A stretch of DNA of 64,000 nt, from contig NZ_JAKZAM010000005.1 of assembly GCF_022538055.1 (NCBI RefSeq), forward strand, positions 62,001 through 126,000, read 5' to 3'. Positions 25,233 to 34,970 of the stretch are shown here, piece after piece. Origin of the DNA: Cognataquiflexum nitidum. GTDB taxonomy: Bacteria; Bacteroidota; Bacteroidia; Cytophagales; Cyclobacteriaceae. Under the pieces are notes generated by a model. That model was not told the origin of the DNA and ran no database searches. It saw only the letters and a program-made list of their open reading frames with translations. Made by a program: the position numbers and the translations under genes. Every line of letters starts with the position of its first letter. Positions within the stretch are counted from its first letter, which is position 1.

Positions 25233-26156
25233 TCAGATTTCCAATATATAGTCTAGGATTCCTGCATTTTTACCTTTTGGTCTTGTAACCAGGAGAGGGA
25301 AAGTTTCATTCAGCTGGATCAGACGCTCCGCCATGCTTCCTATAAATAAGGCTGTAGCGGCTGTTCTTCCTTTGGCGCCTATAATGATGCCGTCAGCACT
25401 GATTTCTTTGGCCTTGGCTATGATTTCTTCTACAGGGTCATCGTCGTCATCCTGTGTGTATATAGGTGTGATTTTGATGTTTTTGGTATCAATGTTCCTT
25501 ATAAATTTTTTGAAATTGATCTCTGCGTGCATCAACATGATGGAAGTAAATTCCTCGTAGCTTTTTCCGGTAAAATGATAGCCTGAAGGAACTGTGAAGA
25601 CATTCTGACAGATTATTTCAGCTTTTCCCCCGTATTTTTCTACGATCAAGACAGCTTCTTCAAGAGCGTCTTTGGAATAATCGGAAAAATCAGACGGAAC
25701 CAAAAGTTTATCCATTTTTGGTTCAGCTTTCTCAGGAATAATCAAAAGAGAACAGCTCGCCCTTCTTGCCAGTCTTTGGGAAATAACACCTGTACCGGGA
25801 AGGCTTACTTTTCTACCGATGATGATCATATCGGCTGACTTTTCATGAGCAAGTTTTAGAATTTTTTTGCTTAACTGACCCTCTTTGACGACATAGGAAA
25901 ATTCAATATCATCTCTTTTTCCGAAGTTTCTGTCCACGACTTCTTTCATTTGTCGCTTCCTTTCTTCTACCATGTTGTCGATAAGATTTGGGAATTCAAC
26001 CAGTACTTCCTTAGGAATCTGGAGGTTTCTGATAACATTGGCAAAATAGATTTTTTTTGTCTCATTGACCCGGGACACAAAAGACGCAAACCTTACCAAG
26101 GTATCATCAAGGTCACTTTGGTCAAGACAAACGATGAGCTTTTTTATTTGATACAT
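25233..26156 (-). CDS. Tandem universal stress protein
   Basis: A 307-residue cytoplasmic protein made of two UspA domains. The first domain (about 1-145) starts KKLIVCLDQSD and has SADMIIIGRKVSLPGTG. The second (about 150-300) starts MDKLLVPSDFSDYSKDALEE and ends with ADGIIIGAKGRTAATALFIGSMAERLI, containing the GxxGxR(9)G(S/T)-type ATP-binding loop. The first domain's loop is less typical (GTGVISQRLARRA). Usp proteins bind ATP and modulate stress survival; no more exact role can be read here. It is transcribed alone and ends at the hairpin 25164-25206. Confidence 0.9.
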   Translation of the reverse strand: MYQIKKLIVCLDQSDLDDTLVRFASFVSRVNETKKIYFANVIRNLQIPKEVLVEFPNLIDNMVEERKRQMKEVVDRNFGKRDDIEFSYVVKEGQLSKKILKLAHEKSADMIIIGRKVSLPGTGVISQRLARRASCSLLIIPEKAEPKMDKLLVPSDFSDYSKDALEEAVLIVEKYGGKAEIICQNVFTVPSGYHFTGKSYEEFTSIMLMHAEINFKKFIRNIDTKNIKITPIYTQDDDDDPVEEIIAKAKEISADGIIIGAKGRTAATALFIGSMAERLIQLNETFPLLVTRPKGKNAGILDYILEI

Positions 26157-26510
26157 TTTATTTAGCCTTTTCGAACCACAAAGTTACGCTAATCCGATGA
26201 TGAAAAATAGATGTTTGAAGAATAAAATTTTGTCGAATTATCGATTCAAAATTAGAGACGGATTTTTGTACTGCGAATCAATGAATTTTGGATGAATAGT
26301 TTGGATATGTTTCTTGAATTTTTGGACAATGATTTTTTTTAAATTTCTACCCAATAAAAATACATAATTTAAGTTCCCAACAAAATGATTTTTGGTCAAT
26401 TAAAAAGATTCCTCCTTTGTAAGGAAAATTAGCTTGACAATTGATTTTTGAGGCCTTTTTGTGGAAAATCAGTCGGTCCAATCTGCCATTAATTTGTATA
26501 TTTGCACAAA
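26157..26510. other. Gene-free AT-rich gap upstream of the candidate RNA
   Basis: No supported gene on either strand. It includes the promoter of the universal stress protein on the left and the promoter box 26497-26504 of the candidate RNA on the right. Confidence 0.6.
26497..26504 (+). promoter_or_regulatory. TANNTTTG-type -7 promoter box
   Basis: TATATTTG fits the Bacteroidota -7 consensus TANNTTTG exactly and would start transcription near 26511. A good -33 TTTG is not evident at the usual spacing. Confidence 0.5.
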
Positions 26511-26716
26511 TGGCTCGGGTCGCCGACATGTTCCGACTTCACAATTATAAAACAATCCCGAGTGAAGCCCTTTCCAAAAACAGGCCTCATCCTTTAGCAA
26601 TAAAGGACCTCGTATCTCCGGATGCAGGATAACAGTGGAAGTTTGCGGATCTCGTGGCAGCTCAAATCCTGTCAGTAAAGAGGTTTGGTAACACTCTAAG
26701 GCCTGAGCCCTTTTAT
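26511..26716 (+). ncRNA. Candidate structured small RNA (6S-like topology, family unassigned)
   Basis: About 205 nt beginning just after an exact TANNTTTG box. The ends close in an 8-bp stem (GGCTCGGG at 26512-26519 with CCTGAGCC at 26702-26709), followed by a T-rich run. Inside are a GACTTCAC/GTGAAG pairing, a hairpin CCTTTA-GCAA-TAAAGG, and CAGGAT/ATCCTG. Local base composition is more GC-rich than the flanks. Length and closed-rod shape are like 6S RNA, but no diagnostic sequence was recognised. SRP RNA, RNase P RNA and tmRNA motifs are absent. An ATG-started 41-codon frame (ending 26632) also fits, so a small protein is possible. The 3' end overlaps the convergent flippase gene. Confidence 0.42.
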
Positions 26717-28174
26717 TTTTTGAATTACTTTTTCCTGAATTTCTTTGCCTACGCCTAATGCAAAAACTCCAAGTCCATACAATAAAGTGATTGCCCCGGA
26801 TCGAATGATCAAATCAGCAATACCGGATGGATTGTTTCTAAAAAGATAAGCTTGAACAAAATAAATAGCTACTCCCAAAAGAAGAATCTTCAATACGTCC
26901 CAAGAAAAGGGCTCAAAGGATAGTCTTATTTTGATATAGAGGTATTTGACAAAATTATAGAGAAACATGGACATAAATGAGGCAAATGCCGCTCCCTCAA
27001 TCCCATAATATGGTATCAGTAGTAAATTCAATACCACTACGGCGATGCTCATGATGATGGTCGCTGTAATATTGAAGATATAGTACTTCGAAAACACAAT
27101 GATTTCTCCGTTGATAGAAAATACTATATCACACATTTTTCCAAATCCGATCCAAAGTACAACCCATTTTCCGGCCTCATAAATGGTTTTGTTTGGTACA
27201 AAGTGATAGAGATTATCAATGTTGGACCAAATGCCTAGGAACAACAAAACACATATTAAAGTCTGGTTAACCGCAATGTCTTTATACAATTTGTCTATTT
27301 TGGGGAATTCTTTTTTTGAAAAATATTCCGCCACTACAGGCATACTGACCTGAGATATTGCCCTTCGTGGCATTTCCATGACAATGGCAATCGAAAAAGC
27401 AATGTTATAAATCGCATTGGCTTCCAATCCGATCATAGAACTCACCATCAAGCTGTCAATTTTCATGATCAAAATGCCTCCTGCAGTGCCTAGTAAGGTG
27501 ATGAAGCTGTAATTGAGAAACTCTGATTTGAAACCTTTTCTTTCAAAAAAGAAATCTGTTTTAATGCTGAATATCCCAATGCGGATCATGTAAACTATCA
27601 AGCTACCTAGTACAATGAGGTAATTGACCGCTAATCCCCAAATCATCTGATCAAAATCTATCCAACCGACTAAATAGATCGATACCAGCAAAGTCGAGAG
27701 CAACCGCAGCAATACTTCCCTAAGTAAAGTAGGAACAGCAATCTTCATATAAGACCTACTGAAAGCATCCAAAACAGTATTGACTACTGAAAACAGGGTA
27801 ATCAACAACACCACAACGAAGAAGTCAATGACCTGCGGGGAATTGACGGCAAAGGCAGCAATAATTTGGCTTTTGAAAATAAAAAATAAAAGAGAGACAG
27901 CAATAAACCCCATTAAAGAGACCAAAATGTTGAAAGTGAGGAAAGAATCCTGCTTGCTTTTGAGTTGGGGGAAAAACCTCGTAATCGCATTACCCAATCC
28001 CAATTGCGCAAAAGGCACTAAAAGCGTCGCCATGTCCTGTACTGTTCTGAATATTCCGATTTGCTCAGGGGCAAGGGAATACGGAAATAGCCACAATACA
28101 TTGAAATATCCAATCGCCACACCCAAATAATGGGAGAGGGTAGTCAGAATACTTTGACGGGCAAATTTTTCCAA
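26696..28174 (-). CDS. Polysaccharide/oligosaccharide flippase (Wzx-like, MOP superfamily)
   Basis: A 492-residue integral membrane protein with about 14 helices, typical of Wzx-type exporters that flip lipid-linked sugar units to the outer leaflet. Typical features are the N-terminal FARQSILTTLSHYLGVAIGY, FRTVQDMATLLVPFAQLGLG with the MOP-family helix-2 motif, and a later YYGIEGAAFASFMSMFLYN. It is followed on the same strand by a glycosyltransferase (8-bp gap), a methyltransferase and a YfhO-type protein, so a surface-polysaccharide role is likely. The final codons overlap the convergent candidate RNA. Confidence 0.88.
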   Translation of the reverse strand: MEKFARQSILTTLSHYLGVAIGYFNVLWLFPYSLAPEQIGIFRTVQDMATLLVPFAQLGLGNAITRFFPQLKSKQDSFLTFNILVSLMGFIAVSLLFFIFKSQIIAAFAVNSPQVIDFFVVVLLITLFSVVNTVLDAFSRSYMKIAVPTLLREVLLRLLSTLLVSIYLVGWIDFDQMIWGLAVNYLIVLGSLIVYMIRIGIFSIKTDFFFERKGFKSEFLNYSFITLLGTAGGILIMKIDSLMVSSMIGLEANAIYNIAFSIAIVMEMPRRAISQVSMPVVAEYFSKKEFPKIDKLYKDIAVNQTLICVLLFLGIWSNIDNLYHFVPNKTIYEAGKWVVLWIGFGKMCDIVFSINGEIIVFSKYYIFNITATIIMSIAVVVLNLLLIPYYGIEGAAFASFMSMFLYNFVKYLYIKIRLSFEPFSWDVLKILLLGVAIYFVQAYLFRNNPSGIADLIIRSGAITLLYGLGVFALGVGKEIQEKVIQKIKGLRP

Positions 28175-28182
28175 TGGACGTA

Positions 28183-29205
28183 TTAGTTAAACAATCCCAA
28201 TAACTCTTTTTTTCTTTTGGAATAAGGATAATCTTTCAAGATTTTGTTTCTTGATTTTGATCTTTTCTTTTCAAAATCAATATTAGAAGCTTCTTGAATA
28301 ATTTTTTGGAGTTTTTCAGGATTTTTTTGATCTAATATAAAACCGGAATCATCTATGATCAAAGGAATGTCGCCGACTGCTGAACCAATAGGAACGCAAC
28401 CACAAAGCATGGCTTCGGCCAATGCATTCGGAAATCCTTCAGAGGTAGATAATTGTAAGTAAAAGCGGTTTTTGTTATACAAATCTCTCAACCCATTTTT
28501 ATCCTGGGGACCTAAAATAGAAATGTTTTTGGCATCCGATGTATAGTCAAGATCTCCAATTAGGGTAAAAGTTGCTTCAGGGAATTTTTTTGCAATCATT
28601 TCAACCATGTCAATACCTTTAATTCTTGCCCGGACCTGGGAGGAAATCCCTTTAGCTACTGTGACAAAAGTCATCGGTCTTCTTTCTTCCTCAAAGTCAA
28701 TCCAAAAATCAGTATCAAAACCATTGTGGATAGTCTTGATGGGGGTTTTCAGCCCGGGAATCAGGTTTTTCAGTCCCTGTTTGGATGAAATGGTCTGATC
28801 GTATTTATAGTCCGATTGGATAAGAGAATCTGCTACAGGGAGGATTTTTGTGCAGTTTTTAAAACTGTAAACAGTCGCTATTCTCAGCCATTTTTTCCTG
28901 AAATTGCCATAATTGATCTCCGGCATATTGACTGCATCTGTTCCTCCACATTGGATAAAAACTTTTTTCTTAAAAATTTTTCCAAAAAATGTCGGTAGTA
29001 CAGAATGGTATCCCCCAAAAAAACACAAATAATATGTCGTCTTTGGCAGTAAGAAAACCAATTGAAAAAACTGAAGAATAAAGAAGAAGGGGAGAACAAC
29101 AGGGTTTTGGGTAAACTGAAGTGTTTTGATGGAAAACTTAGTCTGGATCATTTCAACATCTCTATCCGTAAATGCAGTCCGTACTGGATAGGTATAAATA
29201 ATCAT
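28183..29205 (-). CDS. GT4-type glycosyltransferase
   Basis: A 340-residue GT-B enzyme that transfers a sugar from a nucleotide donor to a glycan or lipid acceptor. The C-terminal donor domain shows VAKGISSQVRARIKGIDM, TLIGDLDY and the GT4 signature EGFPNALAEAMLCGCVPIGS with its E(x7)E pair. The N-terminal domain lacks the usual glycine-rich opening and begins directly with IIYTYPVRTAF, so it is a little shorter than most GT4 proteins. It lies between the flippase and a methyltransferase gene. Donor and acceptor are unknown. Confidence 0.85.
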   Translation of the reverse strand: MIIYTYPVRTAFTDRDVEMIQTKFSIKTLQFTQNPVVLPFFFILQFFQLVFLLPKTTYYLCFFGGYHSVLPTFFGKIFKKKVFIQCGGTDAVNMPEINYGNFRKKWLRIATVYSFKNCTKILPVADSLIQSDYKYDQTISSKQGLKNLIPGLKTPIKTIHNGFDTDFWIDFEEERRPMTFVTVAKGISSQVRARIKGIDMVEMIAKKFPEATFTLIGDLDYTSDAKNISILGPQDKNGLRDLYNKNRFYLQLSTSEGFPNALAEAMLCGCVPIGSAVGDIPLIIDDSGFILDQKNPEKLQKIIQEASNIDFEKKRSKSRNKILKDYPYSKRKKELLGLFN

Positions 29206-29243
29206 AGATTGTCTTGAAATGGATCTGAATGATTGAGAATTGG

Positions 29244-29960
29244 CTACAGAAAGATACTGTTTTTGATTTTAAGAAATGTTCTTTCTATAAAAACAGGCCA
29301 TTTTCCCCTTAAAGTACTTTTTGTGACTTTGGTATTTCTTCTGAAGATAAAGTATTGGTAATCTTTTTCGGTGAAAAAAACAGGATAAGTTTCCATCCTG
29401 TCTAGATAATAGCCATTGTCTCTTAAAACAGTAACCAAAGTAGCGGTGTCCAAAGGTTGGTCAATAATTTGGAGCTTTTGGGGTTCGTTGCTGATGTTAT
29501 ATTGCAAAAACCTTGGCGCAGGGATATGGATGAATACCACCGAACCCTCATGGGAGTGGGCATCTATCCTGGCAAACAAGTTGGGATGCTGCTCTACAGG
29601 AATATGTTCCAAAACGTCAGGAAAAACAAAATAATCAAATGTCTGACCGGATTTGGTAAAGTCGCTCATGTCAGAAACTTCAAAGCAAAGATTGGAAAAT
29701 TGCTTCCAAAGGATTTTGGCTTTTTCTACGCTTTTTTCGCTGATGTCAACCGCCAAAACTTTCCCTTTTGGGGTTTTCTTCGCAATCAATTGACTGACAG
29801 TACCGATACCACAACCAACCTCCAACACATTATGATTGGACTTTAACCCTGATTGGACAAGCTTATCAATGATGGATATATGGCGTGAATTGATCCCCGT
29901 CTTTTCCTGCTTGGTCACATATTCATCATAAAACTCCTTTACTTCTTCCTTTTTGCTCAT
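29244..29960 (-). CDS. Class I SAM-dependent methyltransferase
   Basis: A 238-residue protein with the Rossmann methyltransferase motif NVLEVGCGIGTVSQLIA (about residues 39-55), motif post-I VLAVDIS, and FDYFVFPDVLEHIP near 110, the usual DVLEH of small-molecule or lipid/sugar methyltransferases. The start overlaps the YfhO stop by four bases (ATGA). Its neighbours suggest modification of a polysaccharide or its lipid carrier, but ubiquinone-type substrates share the same motifs. Confidence 0.87.
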   Translation of the reverse strand: MSKKEEVKEFYDEYVTKQEKTGINSRHISIIDKLVQSGLKSNHNVLEVGCGIGTVSQLIAKKTPKGKVLAVDISEKSVEKAKILWKQFSNLCFEVSDMSDFTKSGQTFDYFVFPDVLEHIPVEQHPNLFARIDAHSHEGSVVFIHIPAPRFLQYNISNEPQKLQIIDQPLDTATLVTVLRDNGYYLDRMETYPVFFTEKDYQYFIFRRNTKVTKSTLRGKWPVFIERTFLKIKNSIFL

Positions 29961-32383
29961 GGTTTTAGTAAAGGTTTAACTGATAGAAATAAACCCGCTA
30001 TCATTGTCACAAGAATAAGATATTGAAAGATGACTGTCACATTCTTGGTTTTGTAATAGCTGTCAGGTTCAAATTTCATTACTACTTCAGATTTTCCCTC
30101 AGGAACAGCTATACCGCGGAGTAGGTAATTTGATCTTATAATTTTGGCCTCCTGCCCATTGACGTGTGCTTTCCATCCTTTGGGATAGTAAATCTCAGAA
30201 AAGACCACCAAACCGGCTTTTGTAGCTTCAACCGAATATTTTAACTCATTTGGTTTTTGGGAAGTGATAGCAACTGAACCCGAACCAGTCTGCACTGTTC
30301 CATACTCAGTCTCATTGACAGTTGCTTCCTTTTTTGTGTCCATTTGAGAAATGAGTTTGATTTCATCTTCATTGGAGGTGACATTGCGGATGGTTGCAGG
30401 AAACCATGCCGGGCCATTTGCTTCGGGATTGCTAAACACGGCATTCTCTGCTTGACCTGCTACCACATATTTGGTGTTGAGCATATTCAGTGCTTTCAGT
30501 CCCTTCCAATCAAAATTCCCTTCCTGTGCTTTTTGGATAAAAGACTGAATTTCAAAACCCAATACGTTTTCAGTTAATTCTTGGTAACGCTTCATTTTTG
30601 CTCCATGGTAGCCACCGATGCTGTTAAAGAAATAACTTGTTCTAGCATCGTTGAAAGGATTTTCCAGATTGATTACCCTGAAATATCCTTGGTCATTCAG
30701 GATTTTTGCATCAGCAGGTGATTTCGCAAAAAACTGAGCCGAGGGACTTGATTGAAAGGAATCCTCATTCAGGTATCTTTTATTGATTATCCAAAGGTCG
30801 ATGGAAATCAACAATGCGATGGACAAACCAGTAACCTGTGCAGAGATTTTATTTTTCAAACTTGCCCAAATCAAACCTGCAGCAAGCAAAATGAAAATAA
30901 GACTTTTGAAAGCACTGCTTTGAAGCATGGATTTCCTGTCCTGTTGGATAGCGTCGACAAGCCAATCCGGTAAGTTGGTATCTACAGGAGCCCTAAATCC
31001 AAACATTCCTGCAAACAGCATGAAAAACAAAGCCAAACCGGCTGTACTTCCCAAAGCGATCGAAAGGTTTTTGATGAGGGGTTTATTGTCACCACTTCTG
31101 AATAGGTATTCCAAACCCAAACTTCCCAACACTGGAATTGCAAAAAGGGCAATTGAAAGGGCCATGGTTACCGCCCTGAATTTGTTGTAGCCGGGAAGAA
31201 AATCGAAAATCAAGTCATTGAACCAAGCGAGATTTTTTCCAAAAGCAAGAAAAATGGACAGGATCGTAATCGAAAGGAATACATATTTATATGTCTTGGG
31301 AGCGTAAATCAAACCCAAAACAAACAAGAAAAGCATGATCGCAGCGCCATAGATTGGACCTCCTGTTCCCGGCTGCTCGCCCCAATAGGTAGGCGCTTTT
31401 TCAATAAACCCTCTTGCTTGGGCGCTTTCAACGCCATTGCTCCTCAATGCCTGTTCTGAATTGGAATCTTTGGGCAAGGCTTCACCGCTTCCCCCTCCGT
31501 ATAAGAAAGGAACCAAAAGTGTCAGGGTTTCCATTTTTCCCTGCGACCAGTTAAAGGCATAATCCCTGTCCAAACCGCCTTCCGATGTATTGGCCGAAGT
31601 AATATTGGATTGTCCTCTTGTGGAATATTCCCCATACTCGAGCACTGTCAAAAATCTGCTTAGATTCGAACCGACAGCTAAACATGCTCCCATAACCAGA
31701 ATGAGCAGCGTTTTTCCAAAGGCAGGAAGCGTTTTGGATTGATATGAATCCACAATTTGCCCGATGCCATAAATCAAAACAATCAATACAGTATAGTAGG
31801 TAATCTGTAAGTGGTTGAATTTGAGTTGGAGCATCAAACCAAAAGCAAAAAGCGCAAGGCCCAAAATCTTTTTTCCGGAGAATGCCAAATGAATCCCTGC
31901 CAAAATCAGAGGAATCAGGCAGATGGCCCAGATTTTGGCATTGTGTCCTGCATCCAAGCTGATGATATGGAAGGTATTGAAGGCAAAAGCCACTGCACCC
32001 GCAATAGAAAATTCAGGTCGGACTTTGAAACTCAAAAGCAGGATATACATGGCCAACATTCCAAAAAATAAGGAATTGACAGGATGGGGGAGTCCCAAAG
32101 TGACTATTTTAATCAGGAAATTGGTAATGTCTCCCGGAACTTCAAAACTCACCAAATAAGCCGGCATTCCGCCAAACATGCTGTTGGTCCAAAGTGCTTC
32201 CTCGTCTGTTTCGGCCCTGTAATCCATGACTTCTTTGGCAGCACCTTCCCATTGAAGGATGTCATATTGGAAAAGGATTTTGCCGTCAAAAACGGCAGGA
32301 GAGAAATAAAACAAAACGATGAGGTAAAAGACCACAACTCCTACAAGGTGCGGCAAGACGTTATTTTTGAAGTTGATCTGCAT
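29957..32383 (-). CDS. YfhO-family multispan membrane protein
   Basis: An 808-residue inner-membrane protein of the YfhO family, related to GT-C glycosyltransferases. About 12 helices and a C-terminal periplasmic domain (about 560-770, with YFRVINLENPFNDARTSYF and VVFSEIYYPKGWKAHVNGQ) are visible. N-terminal MFGGMPAYL and LDAGHNAKIWA are typical of the Bacteroidota branch. In Bacilli, YfhO glycosylates lipoteichoic acid; in Bacteroidota the acceptor is unknown. It is first in the four-gene polysaccharide cluster and overlaps the methyltransferase start. Confidence 0.87.
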   Translation of the reverse strand: MQINFKNNVLPHLVGVVVFYLIVLFYFSPAVFDGKILFQYDILQWEGAAKEVMDYRAETDEEALWTNSMFGGMPAYLVSFEVPGDITNFLIKIVTLGLPHPVNSLFFGMLAMYILLLSFKVRPEFSIAGAVAFAFNTFHIISLDAGHNAKIWAICLIPLILAGIHLAFSGKKILGLALFAFGLMLQLKFNHLQITYYTVLIVLIYGIGQIVDSYQSKTLPAFGKTLLILVMGACLAVGSNLSRFLTVLEYGEYSTRGQSNITSANTSEGGLDRDYAFNWSQGKMETLTLLVPFLYGGGSGEALPKDSNSEQALRSNGVESAQARGFIEKAPTYWGEQPGTGGPIYGAAIMLFLFVLGLIYAPKTYKYVFLSITILSIFLAFGKNLAWFNDLIFDFLPGYNKFRAVTMALSIALFAIPVLGSLGLEYLFRSGDNKPLIKNLSIALGSTAGLALFFMLFAGMFGFRAPVDTNLPDWLVDAIQQDRKSMLQSSAFKSLIFILLAAGLIWASLKNKISAQVTGLSIALLISIDLWIINKRYLNEDSFQSSPSAQFFAKSPADAKILNDQGYFRVINLENPFNDARTSYFFNSIGGYHGAKMKRYQELTENVLGFEIQSFIQKAQEGNFDWKGLKALNMLNTKYVVAGQAENAVFSNPEANGPAWFPATIRNVTSNEDEIKLISQMDTKKEATVNETEYGTVQTGSGSVAITSQKPNELKYSVEATKAGLVVFSEIYYPKGWKAHVNGQEAKIIRSNYLLRGIAVPEGKSEVVMKFEPDSYYKTKNVTVIFQYLILVTMIAGLFLSVKPLLKP

Positions 32384-32674
32384 AAGCTGAGTCAGTTCTT
32401 TTTGAAAGAATGGCGCAAATTAAAAAATAAATAGGATTATCCGCCTGCTTTTCAATTTCCAAATTCACTTAAAATCCCCTACCAAGCCCAACCAAAAAGG
32501 TCGTCCCACAAAAAATACCCGGAAGAAGTAGGATTTATCCAGATCGCAAAAGATAAGATTGAGATTTAAGACAAAGGTTTGAATAACTAGAATTTAGTAA
32601 TCTTATTTCAAAAAATGATAAAATGAGTAACTTTAAGTTGATGGATTTCAAATTCCCACGAAATAAGAATGTAT
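32384..32674. other. Intergenic region upstream of the GIY-YIG pseudogene
   Basis: AT-rich, no supported gene. It contains the promoter side of the YfhO operon. Confidence 0.5.
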
Positions 32675-32950
32675 ATGGTAGCTTACATGTATATTTTGAT
32701 TTGCGGAAATGGGTAATACTATGTTGGGAGTACAAAAAACTTAGATTTGAGAATTGTACAACATCAACTAAGCCAAGGTTCTAATTTTACAAAAAAGAAT
32801 CTTCCGGTAAGACTGGTTTATGTTGAAGAGTTTGACAGAATTGACCTTGCTTTCAATTGAGAAAAACAAATACAAAAGTGGAGTCATGATAAAAAGGAAG
32901 CACTTATAAATGGGGATATTAAAAGGTTGAAACTACTTTCAAATAATTGA
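32675..32950 (+). pseudogene. GIY-YIG nuclease-family gene with two in-frame stop codons
   Basis: One 92-codon frame without frameshift encodes a complete UPF0213/GIY-YIG-type domain. MYILICGNG is followed by YYVGSTKNLDLRIVQHQ, then TKKNLPVRLVYVEEFDRI and EKQIQKWSHDKKEALING. Two stops break it: TAA at 32714-32716, exactly before the YYVGST strand, and TGA at 32858-32860 where the family has Arg (before EKQIQ). Each stop is one substitution away from a sense codon common at that site. All other codons are conserved, which suggests recent inactivation. No product longer than about 48 residues is expected. It ends 33 bp from MITE-like copy 2. Confidence 0.82.
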
Positions 32951-32982
32951 TTTTTAAATATTTGGTAGAAAGAGGGGGGTAA

Positions 32983-33123
32983 AACTATAATGGCACCTCG
33001 GCAAGCTCGGTGTCCGAGATGATTTTTACTGAGGAGGGGGAGGGGAAATGCGGTGAAGCCGCATTTCCCCTCCCCCTCCAATGTCGAATCAGCGGTGGCC
33101 GATCTTGCCGAGGCCCATTTTTA
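32983..33123. mobile_element. MITE-like palindromic element, copy 2 (diverged)
   Basis: Central 21-bp perfect stem at 33033-33053 and 33059-33079 (left arm starts GGAGGGGGAGGGGAAATG), loop TGAAG. Flanking arms GCTCGGTGTCCG and CGGTGGCCGATCTTGCCGAGG correspond to those of the other copies. Orientation matches 42912-43108. Terminal repeats are not clearly kept. The gap to araA (33124-33275) has no gene. Confidence 0.65.
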
Positions 33124-33275
33124 TATTTATATCAAAGCCAAAAAAATGTATGACTCTTTAAATAAATGATTTGCTGTTTTTTTTAGAAAGGGCTATCCAA
33201 TTGAAGCATGAATGTCTGCTCAAATTAATTCAAACCACGATCTATGGACTATGGTCTGTCAACTATCAACTCCTC

Positions 33276-34778
33276 CTATTTATCAAAAACCTTATAATAC
33301 ACCTCACTCCATTTCAATTCATTCTGAAGATTTCTGATGGTGGTTTGAGCATCAATATTGACTGATTCAATCCCTGCAATGTTGGCAAAGTCATTTAGAA
33401 TCGTCGTAGATAGATTTTGGCTGAAGCAGGTATGGTGTGAACCTCCGGCCAAAATCCAAGCTCCGCATCCGGTTTTCATATCAGGCAAGGGCTTCCACAT
33501 AACCCGGGCGACCGGTAATTTGGGCAAATCATGAGGAGCATTCACAGCCTCAACTTCATTTACTATCATCCTGAATCTATTTCCCATATCCACGAGGGAG
33601 GCATTGAGTCCCTTACCGGATTTTACATTGAAGACAAGCCTGACAGGATCTTCTTTTCCTCCTATTCCCAATGGGTGAACTTCGCAAGAAGGTTTTCCTG
33701 AAGCGAGGCATTCATCCACTTCGAGCATGTGTGAACCTAATACTAGGGTGTTTGTTGGATCAAAATGATAGGTGTAATCCTCCATAAAGGCATTCCCGCC
33801 TTCCAATCCTGTACCCATTACCTTCATAGCCCTGACTAGGGCGGCTGTTTTCCAATCTCCCTCACCTGCATAGCCAAAACCCTTGTTCATGAGTCTTTGG
33901 ACTGCGATTCCAGGAAGTTGGCGCATGCCATGCAGGTCTTCAAATGTGTTGGAAAATGCTTTGAATCCGCCTTCTGTTAAAAATCGCTCCAATCCGATTT
34001 CTATCCTTGCAGCTTCGACCAAAGACTCTCTCTTTGTACCACCGTTTTTTAGGTTTTCAGCCAAAGCATACGAACTCTCATATTCTTGGATCAGGCTGTT
34101 GATTTCTGACTCGGTCACAGCATTGATTTTTTGGACCAAATCTCCAACAGGAAAGGTGTTGACAGCAAATCCAAATCGGATTTCAGCCTCGACTTTATCA
34201 CCTTCAGTGACTGCCACATTGCGCATGTTGTCTCCAAACCTTGCGATTTTCATACCCTGCCAATCATGCCAACCGCTAGCTGCCCGGCACCAACCATCGA
34301 TTTCCAGATGGACTTCCTTGTCTTGCCAAAAGCCCACCACGACTTTTCTATTGATCCGCATTCGGCTTGTCAAAAAACCAAATTCCCGGTCTCCATGGGC
34401 ACTTTGGTTGAGGTTCATGAAATCCATATCGATGGAATTCCAAGGAATATCCCGATTGAATTGGGTATGTAAGTGGAGTAGGGGTTTATTCAGGATTTTA
34501 AGTCCATTGATCCACATTTTGGCAGGAGAAAATGTGTGCATCCAGGTAATGATTCCGATACAATTCTCCACTTGGTTTGCTTCCTGACAGATTTGAAATA
34601 TTTCCTCAGTGGTTTTTACTATTGGTTTAAAAAGGATTTTGACCGAAATGTCATTGGTTTCGTCTAGCTCTTCAGCAATGATTTTCGCATGTTCGGCTAC
34701 TTTTGCCAAAGTTTCCTCCCCATAAAGGTGTTGGCTACCTGTGACAAACCAAACTTCATTACTCGAAATGTTTTTCAT
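33276..34778 (-). CDS. araA: L-arabinose isomerase
   Basis: Converts L-arabinose to L-ribulose, with Mn2+. The 500-residue length is normal for AraA. It begins [17 protein letters not shown], the typical opening, and carries [12 protein letters not shown] (about residue 78), [16 protein letters not shown] with a metal-ligand Glu near 305, EDYTYHF near 332, HMLEVDE with a metal-ligand His near 350, and GGSHHT close to 450 with the second His. It is read away from araR, which lies upstream on the same strand. A possible AraR site at 34915-34936 is in its promoter region. Confidence 0.96.
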   Translation of the reverse strand: MKNISSNEVWFVTGSQHLYGEETLAKVAEHAKIIAEELDETNDISVKILFKPIVKTTEEIFQICQEANQVENCIGIITWMHTFSPAKMWINGLKILNKPLLHLHTQFNRDIPWNSIDMDFMNLNQSAHGDREFGFLTSRMRINRKVVVGFWQDKEVHLEIDGWCRAASGWHDWQGMKIARFGDNMRNVAVTEGDKVEAEIRFGFAVNTFPVGDLVQKINAVTESEINSLIQEYESSYALAENLKNGGTKRESLVEAARIEIGLERFLTEGGFKAFSNTFEDLHGMRQLPGIAVQRLMNKGFGYAGEGDWKTAALVRAMKVMGTGLEGGNAFMEDYTYHFDPTNTLVLGSHMLEVDECLASGKPSCEVHPLGIGGKEDPVRLVFNVKSGKGLNASLVDMGNRFRMIVNEVEAVNAPHDLPKLPVARVMWKPLPDMKTGCGAWILAGGSHHTCFSQNLSTTILNDFANIAGIESVNIDAQTTIRNLQNELKWSEVYYKVFDK

Positions 34779-34914
34779 GTTATTTCAATTTTTAGCTCAA
34801 TTATTTTGATCTTTTTGGCCTTAAAAACATTAATCCATCAAATTAAAGAATCGAATTATTGAAACTCTTGACTTTTGATTGCAATGGAACAAAGAGATTA
34901 GGGGGAGTATTTAT

Positions 34915-34936
34915 TTAAGTGTTATAATTACACATA
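34915..34936. promoter_or_regulatory. Proposed AraR operator upstream of araA
   Basis: AAGTGTTATAATTACACAT has inverted GTGT/ACAC half sites seven bases apart. A similar AGTGTAAAAAATACAAT is upstream of the GH51 gene at 35820-35837. Both are in gaps next to the arabinose genes. Confidence 0.4.
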
Positions 34937-34970
34937 AAAAAACATATTTAAAAAAATAGATGACAAATAT

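Noticed and set aside
32714-32860. Programmed recoding of the two stops in the GIY-YIG frame
   Set aside because: TAA and TGA are used as ordinary stops throughout the window, and two separate stops in a small gene are better explained by decay.
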